From the NCBI RefSeq assembly GCF_001708965.1, contig NZ_LVJW01000006.1:496001-560000 (forward strand): a stretch of DNA of 64,000 nucleotides. The letters run 5' to 3'. Position numbers and translations under genes: made by a program. Below the pieces are notes generated by a model, which saw only the letters and a list, made by a program, of their open reading frames with translations, had not been told where the DNA came from and ran no database searches. Source of the DNA: Candidatus Thiodiazotropha endoloripes. Lineage in GTDB: Bacteria > Pseudomonadota > Gammaproteobacteria > Chromatiales > Chromatiaceae. The first letter of the stretch is position 1; each line of letters begins with the position of its first letter. Of the stretch, positions 33,891 to 43,196 are shown piece after piece.

Positions 33891-34229
33891 CGATTCATCA
33901 AATCCAGATGCCTACAATCATAGTCTACAGGTCCCGAACCGCAGTTATCCATCCTCTCCGCACACAGGCATTGCGGAGAATAAGACAACAAACTCCAAAG
34001 AAAATTGATAACACGTCCTATACGCAGAGTTAACGGCCGTTTCCCTATTATTTACAATCCTCAATCGAATCCACATCATTTACACGCCGTAACGACGGTG
34101 ACACAGATCAGCGGATAGACAATACGCTTGAAATAGCGCGTAACGACAACTGACTGTATTTATATTACTTTTCTCAGCAAGAAAACTCAGTGAAACAGGA
34201 TTTACAGGACAAGCAGAAAGCCAGTTATA
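33891..34229. other. Divergent spacer, no gene seen
   Basis: About 340 bp between the leftward ATPase and a rightward small gene. No repeat or regulatory palindrome recognised. Confidence 0.45.
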
Positions 34230-34643
34230 ATGTTTGGTATGCAAAAAATCGATACCGGCAAAGTCACCCTCAGCCTGGAAGAGAACCGCTATGTCCTCGC
34301 GGTTATCTACACCAATGAGGAGATCGAAAAAGAGGATGTCAAATCGGTCACCGACTACCTTGATCAGTTTAAGGAACCCATTCCAATCGTGATTGAGCGT
34401 ACAGGACACTACTCAATTTCAGTAATGGTGCAGATCGTTATGTTGCAGCAGACAAAAAACCGTTTGAAAGCAGCTGCCTTTGTCGAGCGGAATAACCGTG
34501 ATGCACTGATGACCCGAATCGCGGCCAGCACCTATTTCAAGGACATCGAGGTAAAATCCTTCTTCAAAAAGCAGGAAGCTGTGGCCTGGCTGATGGAAAA
34601 CTATGCCACGGAGCCACTTCTAGCCGACTCATCACCTTCATAA
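34230..34643 (+). CDS. STAS-like domain protein
   Basis: A 137-residue cytoplasmic protein with alternating strands and helices (KVTLSLEENRYVLAVIYTNEEI, then DQFKEPIPIVIERTGHYSI and FKDIEVKSFFKKQEAVAWL). The layout resembles the SpoIIAA-like/STAS-SEC14 fold. No phosphorylatable serine context could be identified with certainty. Function unknown. The start may be the ATG at 34230 or the one three codons later. Its last 6 bases overlap the end of the convergent Lrp-family gene. Confidence 0.68.
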   Translation: MFGMQKIDTGKVTLSLEENRYVLAVIYTNEEIEKEDVKSVTDYLDQFKEPIPIVIERTGHYSISVMVQIVMLQQTKNRLKAAAFVERNNRDALMTRIAASTYFKDIEVKSFFKKQEAVAWLMENYATEPLLADSSPS

Positions 34644-35099
34644 AGGCAGAGCGGATTTATCCACGACCCGACGCAATACAAAGCTGGAATGAACACCGGT
34701 CACACCCTCGATTCTGGTGATCTTGTTCAATAACAGCGCCTGATAGTCATCCATGTCACGCACCACCACCTTGATCTGATAGTCGGCGTCCTGACCGGTT
34801 ATCAGCAGACACTCCAATACCTCGGGCATAGCCTCGATCCTTGTTTCAAAATTCTCGAACCTTTCCGGGGTATGCCGATCCATTGAGATATGCACCAAGG
34901 CCATCAGATTCAGGCCAAGCTGCTTGCTGTCCAGATGGGCACGATAGCCTGCGATCACCCCGGAATCCTCCAATGCCCGCACACGACGCAGACAGGGGGA
35001 AGACGAGAGACCGATCCGCTCAGCCAGCTCCTGGTTACTGATCCGTCCCTCCTGCTGCAAGATCTGCAGAAGATGCCTGTCGTAACGATCCAGATTCAT
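34638..35099 (-). CDS. Lrp/AsnC-family transcriptional regulator
   Basis: A 153-residue regulator. An N-terminal winged helix-turn-helix (DRHLLQILQQEGRISNQELAERIGLSSSPCLRRVRALEDSGVI) is followed by the RAM effector-binding domain (ALVHISMD... VLECLLITGQDADYQIKVVVRDMDDYQALL). This closely fits Lrp/AsnC proteins that sense amino acids. It is divergent to leuA across a 270-bp spacer, so control of leucine synthesis and of itself is a natural hypothesis. Confidence 0.93.
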   Translation of the reverse strand: MNLDRYDRHLLQILQQEGRISNQELAERIGLSSSPCLRRVRALEDSGVIAGYRAHLDSKQLGLNLMALVHISMDRHTPERFENFETRIEAMPEVLECLLITGQDADYQIKVVVRDMDDYQALLLNKITRIEGVTGVHSSFVLRRVVDKSALPL

Positions 35100-35315
35100 T
35101 GCATATTTCTCAATTAAGTCCTAAACAGCAATTTTATTTCTTTATATTACTTTATTTTAGCAGTTATTTCCATTTTCACTCAATATCTGGACACAATTAG
35201 CAACCATTCACCCGCAGAATTGCATTAGGATTCCCACATGGCCACAAGTCATAACAACCGCTCTTAATCCAAAAGATGCAGAGCACATGAGGCGCCCCAC
35301 AAGGGCCACTACCCC

Positions 35316-35335
35316 TGTCATGAAAATCCATGACA
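35316..35335. promoter_or_regulatory. Small perfect palindrome before leuA
   Basis: TGTCATG and CATGACA are a perfect inverted repeat separated by six bases, about 35 bp before the leuA start. It could be an operator half-site for the divergent Lrp protein or an mRNA hairpin; I cannot tell which. Confidence 0.4.
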
Positions 35336-35369
35336 GCCACACAGCAAGGACCCCTGCCAGGAGACAACC

Positions 35370-37037
35370 GTGAGACGTTTCGACCACACAAAATATCGAG
35401 CCAACCCGGCCACCCCGATGCCGGGTCGCCAGTGGCCTGACAACACCATTGAAGCGGCCCCCATCTGGAGCAGTGTCGATCTGCGTGATGGCAATCAGGC
35501 TCTGCTGGAGCCTATGAACGTGACTCAAAAGCGGCGTCTGTGGAATCTCCTGGTAAGGCTGGGGCTGAAGCAGATCGAGGTTGGCTTTCCCTCAGCCAGC
35601 CAGCCCGATTACGATTTTGTCCGCATGTTGATCGAGGACGATCTGATCCCTGAGGATGTCACCATCCAGGTGCTGGTGCAGGCTCGCGAATCTTTGATCA
35701 AGAAGACCTTCGAGGCATTACGCGGCGTCCGCAGAGCGATCGTACATGTCTACAACTCCACTTCCACAGTGCAGCGGGAACGGGTTTTCAAGCGGGACCG
35801 GGATGGCATCAAGGCGATTGCCGTTGAGGGTGCTGAAATGGTCAAAAAAGAGGCGGCCAACCACCCCCAGACCGAATGGATCTTTGAATACTCCCCTGAA
35901 AGCTTTTCCAATACCGAATGGGACTACGCAGTGGAAGTCTGCGATGCGGTGATCGATGTCTGGCAGCCCAGCCCGACAGCCCCCTGCATCATCAACCTGC
36001 CGGCAACCGTCGAGAGCTCCATGCCCAACCTGTTTGCCGACCAGGTGGAGTATTTCTGTCGACAGGTATCGAGACGGGACTCAGTGGTGGTCTCGGTACA
36101 TACCCACAACGACCGGGGCAGTGCCGTGGCCGCCGCCGAGCTGGCGCTGCTCGCCGGTGCCGACCGGGTCGAGGGCACTCTGCTGGGCAATGGGGAGCGA
36201 ACCGGCAACATGGACATTGTCACCATGGCGATGAATCTCTATAGCCAGGGAATCGATCCCAGGCTCGACCTCTCCAATCCGGATGAGATCATCCAGGTCT
36301 ACCGTGACGCCACCGGTCTGCCGGTCCACCCACGCCATCCATGGATCGGGGAACTGGTCTATACCGCATTCTCCGGATCCCATCAGGATGCGATCCGTAA
36401 ATGTCTGCATGAGCAGCAGGAGCAGGAACCCTGGCAGGTCGCCTATCTGCCGATCGATCCACGGGACATTGGTCGCGACTACCAGGCGGTGATACGGGTC
36501 AACAGCCAATCCGGGAAAGGTGGTGTCGCCTATGTTCTGGAGCGGGACTATGGTCTGGTATTGCCCCGTTGGCTGCAGGTGGAACTGGCCAACATCGTGC
36601 AGCAGGAGTCGGAACAGCATCGGGGTGAGGTCAGCAGTGAGACCATTCATGAGCTGTTCACCCAGCACTTCGTCAGCCGACAGGGTCCATACCAACTGGC
36701 GGGGTACCGCATCGATCGCCAGTCCGGCTCAGAGGAGATCCAGGCCGAATTACAAACTGAATCGGGCATAGCCACCATCAAAGGCGAGGGTAAAGGTGCA
36801 ATATCCGCTTTCATCGATGCTTTGTCCCAACGGAGCGGCGCAGCGATTCAGGTCATCGATTATGTGGAACACGCGATTGGCGAGGGTGCGGATGCCGAAG
36901 CGGCGGCGTATGTCCTGTTGAACTATATGGGGCACCGTACAGCCGGCGCATCGATCAGCCGGGACACGGTCAATGCCTCATTGAATGCGGTGCTCTCCGC
37001 AATCAACCTGGCGATGACCGAACAGCAGGCTGCCTGA
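35370..37037 (+). CDS. leuA: 2-isopropylmalate synthase
   Basis: First enzyme of leucine synthesis, condensing 2-oxoisovalerate with acetyl-CoA. The 555-residue product has the HMGL-like TIM barrel with WSSVDLRDGNQALLEPM, the HTHNDRGSAVAAAELALLAGADRVEGTLLGNGERTGN motif (metal-binding His pair), and a C-terminal LeuA allosteric domain (GYRIDRQSGSEEIQAEL). The long form fits the LeuA2-like subfamily. Translation starts at GTG with AGGAGACAACC in front. The gene stops just before a bidirectional hairpin. Confidence 0.95.
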   Translation: MRRFDHTKYRANPATPMPGRQWPDNTIEAAPIWSSVDLRDGNQALLEPMNVTQKRRLWNLLVRLGLKQIEVGFPSASQPDYDFVRMLIEDDLIPEDVTIQVLVQARESLIKKTFEALRGVRRAIVHVYNSTSTVQRERVFKRDRDGIKAIAVEGAEMVKKEAANHPQTEWIFEYSPESFSNTEWDYAVEVCDAVIDVWQPSPTAPCIINLPATVESSMPNLFADQVEYFCRQVSRRDSVVVSVHTHNDRGSAVAAAELALLAGADRVEGTLLGNGERTGNMDIVTMAMNLYSQGIDPRLDLSNPDEIIQVYRDATGLPVHPRHPWIGELVYTAFSGSHQDAIRKCLHEQQEQEPWQVAYLPIDPRDIGRDYQAVIRVNSQSGKGGVAYVLERDYGLVLPRWLQVELANIVQQESEQHRGEVSSETIHELFTQHFVSRQGPYQLAGYRIDRQSGSEEIQAELQTESGIATIKGEGKGAISAFIDALSQRSGAAIQVIDYVEHAIGEGADAEAAAYVLLNYMGHRTAGASISRDTVNASLNAVLSAINLAMTEQQAA

Positions 37038-37050
37038 CAGATACGATGAA

Positions 37051-37085
37051 AGGTGGCCTGCCTGTCAGACAGGTCAAGGCCACCT
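37051..37085. terminator. Bidirectional hairpin between leuA and yceI
   Basis: Nested stems AGGTGGCCT/AGGCCACCT and CCTGTC/GACAGG form a strong hairpin between the convergent ends of leuA and the YceI gene. T runs on either side are weak. Confidence 0.55.
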
Positions 37086-37127
37086 CAATCAACCCGCCAG
37101 CCAAAAGCAGAGCGGACTGCTGATCAG

Positions 37128-37700
37128 CTACTGGCGAATTCCTTCAATCGAGAGTTCCAGTTCTACTGTTTTAGAGGCTGGCCCCAAATCGAATGGGATA
37201 CCGAAATCGGCCAGGGCAATCTCAGTGGTGCCAAAGAAGCCGCGACGATAGCCACCCCAGGGATCGTCACCATGCCCGATATGCTGCACATCGATCTCCA
37301 CCGGCTTGGTGACACCACGCAGGGTCAACTCACCCTGCAGACTGGCCTTGCCATCACCCAGCTCCTTGAAGCCGGTAGAGACAAATTTTGCGGTCGGATA
37401 CTTATCCACGTAGAGGAAGTCTTCCCCACGAAGGTGTTTATCACGCTCGGCGTGATTACTGTCGACGCTCGCCGGTTTGATATCGACCATCACTTTGGCT
37501 GCTGCAGGATTCTTTTCGTCATAGCTGAACTGACCACTGAAATCGTTGAAGCGACCAAACAGCCAGCTATAACCCAGATGCTTGATTCTGAACTGTATGA
37601 AGGCATGAGCGCCTTTTTTATCAATGGTGTATTCCGCAGCATGTAACGGCAGAACAACGGCAAATGAAAGTAAACCCAATAACAAATATCGCTTAATCAT
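37128..37700 (-). CDS. YceI-family periplasmic protein
   Basis: A 190-residue exported protein (signal [20 protein letters not shown]) of the YceI lipocalin-like family: [63 protein letters not shown], and [16 protein letters not shown]. YceI proteins bind polyprenyl or quinone-like lipids. The ATG at 37700 has AGGAG at ten bases; the longer frame would start with a TTG. Together with cytochrome b561 upstream it probably forms a quinone-linked redox system. Confidence 0.92.
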   Translation of the reverse strand: MIKRYLLLGLLSFAVVLPLHAAEYTIDKKGAHAFIQFRIKHLGYSWLFGRFNDFSGQFSYDEKNPAAAKVMVDIKPASVDSNHAERDKHLRGEDFLYVDKYPTAKFVSTGFKELGDGKASLQGELTLRGVTKPVEIDVQHIGHGDDPWGGYRRGFFGTTEIALADFGIPFDLGPASKTVELELSIEGIRQ

Positions 37701-37810
37701 TTCCAAGTACTCCTAAGTAGTATTTCGGGGATCACTCCCCGGCAAAAAAACCAGCAGACAAAACCTTCCAGATCAATCTGCTGATGGATCTCTTCTTGAA
37801 GAGTGTCCCG

Positions 37811-38410
37811 CTAGGCTTCAACCCGGCCTCTCTTCAGTTGTTGGGTAATGGTGGCAACCCGGGTGCCGTAGGCTTCCGCCGTAGCCAGGTCACCGGTGGA
37901 AGGTGCATCTCCGGGATTGACCTGAAAACTGGCCGCCATTGGGCCTATATAGGAACCAAGCCGATTCAACACTTCCGGTCCTGGACCCTGAATATGGTTC
38001 ATTGATTCCGGATCACTGGCTGCCGGATGCATCCCCAGGCTGACGAAGATCATGCCTTGTTGCATGGCATTGATCATGAGGCCGACCAGGGTGTTCATCT
38101 TGTCGCCCGAGAAGGAGCTCGAGTTGGTAAAGGCGCCGGCCACCTTGTCCTTCCAGGCCTGGGTGAACCATTTGGCCGCAGCAGTTTCGAGAAACTTTTT
38201 CATCTCAGCCGACATACTGCCCATATAGGTCGGACTGCCGAAGATAATGGCATCCGCATCATCCAGCCGATCCAGATCGGCTCCAGCCTCCTCTGCGGTG
38301 AGCAGCAGGGCTTCAACACCATCGACAGCGGCGGCTCCCCGCTCCACGGCTTCTGCCTGTAACTTGGTATGCCCAAATCCGCTGTGATAGATAATGGCCA
38401 CAGTTGTCAT
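37811..38410 (-). CDS. Flavodoxin/WrbA-like NAD(P)H-quinone reductase
   Basis: A 199-residue flavodoxin-family protein. The FMN-binding loop (YHSGFGHTKLQAEAVERGA) follows strand 1, and AIIFGSPTYMGSMSAEMKKFLE and NSSSFSGDKMNTLVGLM are the other conserved segments. Most likely a WrbA-type quinone reductase, though single-domain NAD(P)H oxidoreductases look similar. GGAGAAATCGCT precedes the ATG. It lies within the leftward pirin-b561-flavodoxin-yceI unit. Confidence 0.9.
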   Translation of the reverse strand: MTTVAIIYHSGFGHTKLQAEAVERGAAAVDGVEALLLTAEEAGADLDRLDDADAIIFGSPTYMGSMSAEMKKFLETAAAKWFTQAWKDKVAGAFTNSSSFSGDKMNTLVGLMINAMQQGMIFVSLGMHPAASDPESMNHIQGPGPEVLNRLGSYIGPMAASFQVNPGDAPSTGDLATAEAYGTRVATITQQLKRGRVEA

Positions 38411-38462
38411 AGCGATTTCTCCTCATACTGAATTGAATCATTGGTTTGATTGTTCATATTGA

Positions 38463-39008
38463 TTAGCGACCCAACATCCGCAGCAGGGTCTGGTCACGAT
38501 CAAAAAAGTGGTGCTTGAATGCGGCTAACAGATGCAGTGCGGAGACCACAACCACACTCCAGGCCAGATAGAGATGCACCTTCCCGGCGATATCCTCCTG
38601 TTGATCCAGACCACTGATAGTGGCGGGGATGGCAAACCAGTCGAACACCTCCAAAGGCCTGCCATCGGCGGTCGAAATCAGATAACCACTGACCATCAAC
38701 AGGAACAGCATCAGATAGAGCAGCAGATGAACCCACACGGCAGTCACTCGTTCATAGGGTTTGTGGCTCTGCAGATGGGCCGGCCTTGGGTTGCCAAGAC
38801 GCCAGATCAGCCTGAACAGCAGCACAAAGAACAGCATCACGCCGATTCCTTTGTGCCACCAGGGTCCAAGCTGATACCAGGCATCGTAGTAACCTAGGCT
38901 GCGCATCCACAGGCCCAGACCGAACAGGCCGTAGACGGTAACGGCCACCAGCCAGTGCAGACCGATGGCCACCGCACCATAACGCTCCCTATCATTCCGC
39001 ATCCTCAT
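38463..39008 (-). CDS. Cytochrome b561
   Basis: A 181-residue inner membrane diheme cytochrome of the YodB/CybB family with four membrane helices and conserved heme histidines: AIGLHWLVA, WWHKGIGV, TAVWVHLLLYLMLF and KVHLYLAWSVVVVSALHLLAAFKHHFF. It transfers electrons from or to membrane quinone. Its ATG overlaps the pirin stop codon by one base, so translation is coupled. Confidence 0.93.
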   Translation of the reverse strand: MRMRNDRERYGAVAIGLHWLVAVTVYGLFGLGLWMRSLGYYDAWYQLGPWWHKGIGVMLFFVLLFRLIWRLGNPRPAHLQSHKPYERVTAVWVHLLLYLMLFLLMVSGYLISTADGRPLEVFDWFAIPATISGLDQQEDIAGKVHLYLAWSVVVVSALHLLAAFKHHFFDRDQTLLRMLGR

Positions 39009-39853
39009 CAGAAGCGACCCTCCTGGTAGTCACTGAAAGCCTGTTTGATCTCATCCTCGGTGTTCATCACGAAGGGACCGCCTCGGGCAATCGGTTCACC
39101 CAGCGGCTCTCCCGCAACCAGTATCATCCGGCTCGGCTGTTGCGCTGTGATCTCTATCCCAGGCGCTTGATCCAACACCGCCAGCCTCCTGCCGCTCAGT
39201 GATTGCCCACCGATCTCAACAGCACCACTCAGCAGATAGACAAATGCGTTGTAGTGGGCTTCGATCGGCTCGATAAACTGTGCACCCTCCTCAAGCGTTA
39301 TATCGAAGAAGCGTGCAGGCGTCTTCAGATCCCTTACCGGTCCCCGGGTATGCTGTGAGGTCTCACCGGCAATGACCCGAATCTCGACACCGTCGCTCCG
39401 CTGTTCCAGGGGGATCTCCTGTTGATCAAACTCCTGGTAGCGGGGCTCTGTCATTTTGTCTCTGGCCGGCAGATTGACCCAGAGCTGAAAGCCGGCCAGC
39501 AGCCCATCCTGCTGTTGCGGCATTTCCGAATGGATCACACCCCGGCCTGCGGTCATCCACTGCACACCGCCGGTTTGCAGAATCCCGGTGTGACCTGCAT
39601 TGTCCCGGTGTTCCAGCTTACCGGCCATCAGATAGGTCACGGTTTCAAATCCACGGTGCGGATGGGGTGGGAAACCACCGATGTAGTCATCCGGGTCGTC
39701 TGAACGAAAATCATCCAACAGCAGAAACGGATCGAGTTGCATCAACTGTGGCCCACCAATCAGGCGGGTCAATCGAACACCCGCACCATCAGCGGTCTCC
39801 TGTCCGGTGAGAATCTGCTGCACAGAGCGTGTTTTATTGAGTACTTCCGACAT
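39008..39853 (-). CDS. Pirin family protein
   Basis: A 281-residue bicupin. The N-terminal cupin carries the metal-binding pattern FPPHPHRGFETVTYL and HRDNAGHTGILQTGGVQWMTAGRGVIHSEMP, typical of pirins; the C-terminal domain has the HTRGPVRDLKTPARFFDITLEEGA segment. Pirins can act as quercetinase-like dioxygenases or regulators. GGAGGTTGCC precedes the ATG at 39853. First gene of a unit transcribed away from the LysR regulator. Confidence 0.93.
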   Translation of the reverse strand: MSEVLNKTRSVQQILTGQETADGAGVRLTRLIGGPQLMQLDPFLLLDDFRSDDPDDYIGGFPPHPHRGFETVTYLMAGKLEHRDNAGHTGILQTGGVQWMTAGRGVIHSEMPQQQDGLLAGFQLWVNLPARDKMTEPRYQEFDQQEIPLEQRSDGVEIRVIAGETSQHTRGPVRDLKTPARFFDITLEEGAQFIEPIEAHYNAFVYLLSGAVEIGGQSLSGRRLAVLDQAPGIEITAQQPSRMILVAGEPLGEPIARGGPFVMNTEDEIKQAFSDYQEGRF

Positions 39854-40051
39854 GGCAACCTCCAAGCTAGAAACCTAGCGTTTCAATTGGTTATAGGCAG
39901 ATTGTAGATTGCTATTTCAGGATATAAAGACAGTAAAATAGGAAACACTATTGCATTATTTGCAACAATAACCGATCCTATACGAACAAATGTCCTAATT
40001 ATTCAGGAAATTCCAAAGGTTGCAGACCTTTAACATGTGGGGAGTCGGCGC

Positions 40052-40978
40052 ATGAATCGCCTGGAGTCTCTGGAGAGTTTTGTCGCTGTTGTGGAATCCG
40101 GCCAGTTCACCATCGCTGCGGATCGATTGGGAATCGGTAAATCGGTGATCAGCCGGCGTGTCTCCGAGCTGGAAGAGCATCTGGGCGCCCTACTGCTGCA
40201 CAGGACCACCAGAACCCTCTCGTTGACCGACGCGGGCCGGGAGTTCTATCCCCGGGCGGTTCAGGTTCTCGAGGATCTGGATGAGGCGGAACAGTCGGTT
40301 TCCCGCTCCCAGCAGGACCTGAGTGGACGACTACGTCTTGCCGCGCCCCTCTCCTTCGGCCTGTTTCATCTGTCCAATGCACTGAACGGCTTCAGCAATC
40401 AACACCCTCGTGTGGTACTGGACATCGATCTCAATGACAGTGAAGTGGATCTGGTGCAGGAGGGGATCGATCTGGCACTGCGGATTGGGGATCTCGACAA
40501 CTCCACCATGGTTGCCCGCCCCCTCGCACCGATCAACTTTGTACTCTGCGCCAGCCCGGAGTATCTGCAGCGTATGGGCACTCCAGACTCAGCAGACGAT
40601 CTTGCCGGGCATCGGGGGCTCTGTTACAGCAATCTACCGGAACCGCAGAAGTGGCCCTTCATCGACCCGACAGGTCGAGCGCAGACAGTCCGCATTCCTC
40701 TGCAGATGCAAGCCAATAATGGTCAGCTCCTGCTGGATGCGGCCAGCACAGGCCAGGGGATCTGTCTCTCACCTACATTCATTGCCTATCAGGCGATTCT
40801 GGATGGTCGTTTGCAACCGATCCTTACCGACTACCATATACCCCCGGTCACAGCCTATGCAGTCTACCCGAACCGCCGTTTCATTCCCCAACGGGTAAGA
40901 GCTCTGGCTGATTATCTAAGGCAGCAGTTCGGTGATCACCCCTATTGGGATGAAGGATTGGAGTATGTCATCTCATGA
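40052..40978 (+). CDS. LysR-family transcriptional regulator
   Basis: A 308-residue regulator: helix-turn-helix at residues 1-60 (MNRLESLESFVAVVESGQFTIAADRLGIGKSVISRRVSELEEHLG) and a two-lobed effector-binding domain (LRLAAPLSFGLFHLSNAL... LDIDLNDSEVDLVQEGIDLALRIG). It is divergent to the pirin-b561-flavodoxin-yceI genes, so probably controls them; the inducer is unknown. Start at 40052 with GGGGAG upstream; a GTG at 40037 would add five residues. Its stop overlaps the next gene's end by six bases. Confidence 0.92.
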   Translation: MNRLESLESFVAVVESGQFTIAADRLGIGKSVISRRVSELEEHLGALLLHRTTRTLSLTDAGREFYPRAVQVLEDLDEAEQSVSRSQQDLSGRLRLAAPLSFGLFHLSNALNGFSNQHPRVVLDIDLNDSEVDLVQEGIDLALRIGDLDNSTMVARPLAPINFVLCASPEYLQRMGTPDSADDLAGHRGLCYSNLPEPQKWPFIDPTGRAQTVRIPLQMQANNGQLLLDAASTGQGICLSPTFIAYQAILDGRLQPILTDYHIPPVTAYAVYPNRRFIPQRVRALADYLRQQFGDHPYWDEGLEYVIS

Positions 40979-41329
40979 GATGCCGGAGTGATCGATCTGC
41001 TTAAGAAAAGTCACCACATCACAATCTTCCACGACCTTTAATATATCAGAAGGGTGTTGTGCCCCTCCCTCTCCCATGGCTTCAGCAACTCTTGTTTTCA
41101 ATTCGCGCTGATAAGCCTTTAACAGGATCACGACCTGATCCCTGGCAAATTGCTGTGGAATAGCCTGCTGTCCCTCGTCATGGCCTTGCAACAGGGTAAC
41201 TTCGGCTGACCGGCGGATCATGCAGGTCTTGCCACTCTCCTCCTCGGAAGCGGTCATCGGTCCTGTTTTGGTATATCGCTTCTCCTGATAGATAAATTTC
41301 TGCCCCGGTTTGAGAAGAGGAAAGCGCAT
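40973..41329 (-). CDS. Hypothetical cytoplasmic protein, 118 residues
   Basis: An unrecognised protein without signal or membrane span. The N-terminal half looks like a small beta structure (MRFPLLKPGQKFIYQEKRYTKTG, CMIRRSAEVTLLQG) similar in feel to a DNA- or nucleotide-binding SH3-like fold; the C-terminal half is helical. A conserved-type pattern could not be identified. It ends convergently with the LysR gene (6 bp overlap). Confidence 0.6.
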   Translation of the reverse strand: MRFPLLKPGQKFIYQEKRYTKTGPMTASEEESGKTCMIRRSAEVTLLQGHDEGQQAIPQQFARDQVVILLKAYQRELKTRVAEAMGEGGAQHPSDILKVVEDCDVVTFLKQIDHSGIS

Positions 41330-41472
41330 AAAAAAACCTCACAACGAAATCCTATCAATTGAGTAGCAGGTCACTTTGACCGCACTCCTGAAAACAGCGG
41401 ATGATTTTAATCTGCCGGCACAGGCTTATAAACAATGATGCCTGAGAGATGAGATCGAGCCATTGTTGACGC

Positions 41473-43044
41473 TCACCTCATCAAACGCTGTAACACCGTT
41501 GCCAAAAAACCGTTGGGGGGAAAGTTCTCTGTCTCAATACTCAAAGCCAGCAGACGCTCTTCGGCAGTCAGCGGTTCAGCACCACTTAGCTGCAGATCCA
41601 ATACAGAGAGATCCGCCTCGGAAGCATCCCCGCCCTGTTGTTGCCTGGCAATAAGCCGCTGCTGTAATTGAGCACTGGAGGCTTGGCAATCCAGAATCAG
41701 CAATGGCACCTGAAGGCGATTGGCGAGCTGATGAAAGAGGCCTCTCTGCCACCCTTTGAGAAAGGTTGCATCGATGATTACTGAGAAACCCGCCTGTAAC
41801 AGCCCTGTGGCCAATCCCGCCAGGTGGTGATAGGTCGTCCTGGTTGCCTCCAGGCTATAGCGTTTTGGAGCCGCCTTCCCGCCGCCACCCTCGGGTGGGG
41901 GAAAGAGTCGCTTTCTCTCGACATCCGAGCGAATCCTGATCGCCATCAGCTGTTCGGCCAGTTGACCGCTGACGGTGCTCTTGCCTGCCCCCGACACGCC
42001 ATGGGTGATCACCAGAGAGGCCGGTGGGTGACAAACCAGCTTTTCTGCCAAGCTGAGATAGCTCAGATACTCTTCCAGATTGGACATCTTATCCGCCGGG
42101 GAGAGGTCCGGTTGGCAGGTCCGGATGGCACTGACCTTGGCCCTGACCATGGCACGATAGAGCAGATAGAACCTGAGCAGAGGCAGTCCGGCATAATCGC
42201 CCGTCTCCTCAAGATAACGATTCAACAGCTGATCCGCTAACGGATAGAGTCCACGATGCTGCAGATCCATCAACAAAAAGGCGATATCGCTGAGGGTGTC
42301 GATCCAACGCAAGTCGGGATTGAATTCAATCCCGTCAAAGGGGGTGATCCTCTGCTGATAGAGCACGATATTGCCCAGATGAAGATCACCATGACACTCT
42401 CTGACCGATCCCGCCAGATAGCGTTCTTCAATCAGTTCAGCATGTTGCTCTGCCTGATATTCGGTCCAGTTCTGCAGCGGATTGAGACGCTCGCTCTCCA
42501 ACAGCGGCTGTTTCAACTCCCTAATCACACGGAAGTTCTCCATCATCGGCACAATCACCTTCTCCACACCACCCCGAGGCAACCCAGATGCCCTGTCGGC
42601 ACGCCGATGAAAATCGGCGATCATCAACGCAAGCCGATCGACAAGCGGGGGGTCCAGGGTCAATCTGTCAAACAGATCCTGTTGACGAAAGCGGGCCATC
42701 TTCAACGCAAACTCCTGCACCTCCCGTTGGCCACCGATCTCCGGCTGCTCCAAGGAACCCCTTATCGCAACGACATCTAGGTAGAGCTGGGGCGCGAAAC
42801 GCTGATTGAGACGCAGCTCCTCGGCACAGCAGAGTTGCCGTCTCTCCAGGGTGGAATAGTCGAGAAACCCCAGATTCAAGGGCTTTTTGATCTTGTAGAC
42901 AAAATCCCCGATCAGCAGCAAGTGGGATATATGGGTCTCGATATGCTCGACCCGTTCGACCCCATGACCAAAACAGTCCGGATGTGCCAGCAACTGAGTC
43001 ACAAGCTGATTTTGTCTCGCCAGATCTCTCATGTCGCCGGTCAT
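41473..43044 (-). CDS. Bifunctional aminoglycoside phosphotransferase-like / AAA nucleotide-binding protein
   Basis: A 523-residue fusion. Residues about 20-330 are an APH-type kinase fold: FVYKIKKPLNLGFLDY, then CHGDLHLGNIVL as the catalytic Brenner motif and FDGIEFNPDLRWIDTLSDIAFLLMDL with the metal-binding Asp. Residues about 345-523 are a P-loop kinase domain with HGVSGAGKST (Walker A) and DATFLKGWQR. Such fusions are widespread and uncharacterised; despite the name they need not confer drug resistance. It is transcribed alone, on the minus strand. Confidence 0.87.
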   Translation of the reverse strand: MTGDMRDLARQNQLVTQLLAHPDCFGHGVERVEHIETHISHLLLIGDFVYKIKKPLNLGFLDYSTLERRQLCCAEELRLNQRFAPQLYLDVVAIRGSLEQPEIGGQREVQEFALKMARFRQQDLFDRLTLDPPLVDRLALMIADFHRRADRASGLPRGGVEKVIVPMMENFRVIRELKQPLLESERLNPLQNWTEYQAEQHAELIEERYLAGSVRECHGDLHLGNIVLYQQRITPFDGIEFNPDLRWIDTLSDIAFLLMDLQHRGLYPLADQLLNRYLEETGDYAGLPLLRFYLLYRAMVRAKVSAIRTCQPDLSPADKMSNLEEYLSYLSLAEKLVCHPPASLVITHGVSGAGKSTVSGQLAEQLMAIRIRSDVERKRLFPPPEGGGGKAAPKRYSLEATRTTYHHLAGLATGLLQAGFSVIIDATFLKGWQRGLFHQLANRLQVPLLILDCQASSAQLQQRLIARQQQGGDASEADLSVLDLQLSGAEPLTAEERLLALSIETENFPPNGFLATVLQRLMR

Positions 43045-43066
43045 GTTTGCGTAATCCCTTGACTAA

Positions 43067-43086
43067 ATATTAGATAGTGCTAATAT
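43067..43086. promoter_or_regulatory. Palindromic operator overlapping a promoter before the DUF2892 gene
   Basis: ATATTAG-N6-CTAATAT is a perfect 7+7 inverted repeat. It overlaps a promoter-like pair, TTGACT at 43060 and TAATAT/TATAGC around 43081-43089. AT-rich palindromes of this kind are bound by ArsR-family repressors such as BigR/SqrR, which often control DUF2892 genes in response to sulfide or persulfide. No such repressor gene lies in the window, so this is inference. Confidence 0.6.
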
Positions 43087-43196
43087 AGCGTCCACTTTTT
43101 GATCGTATGCAGCAGGTTACGATCCTCCACGCCGTTTAACGACATGCATACAAACGGTATTAGACTGATCAAAACTTACAGTTTAGAGGCCATTTC

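Noticed and set aside
32565-33923. A 452-codon open frame on the plus strand
   Set aside because: It lies wholly antisense to the GspE-type ATPase. It is His/Gln/Leu-rich as expected from a mirrored frame and has no recognisable domain.
35100-35369. A leader peptide attenuator before leuA
   Set aside because: No run of leucine codons or alternative terminator structure was found; only a small palindrome is present.
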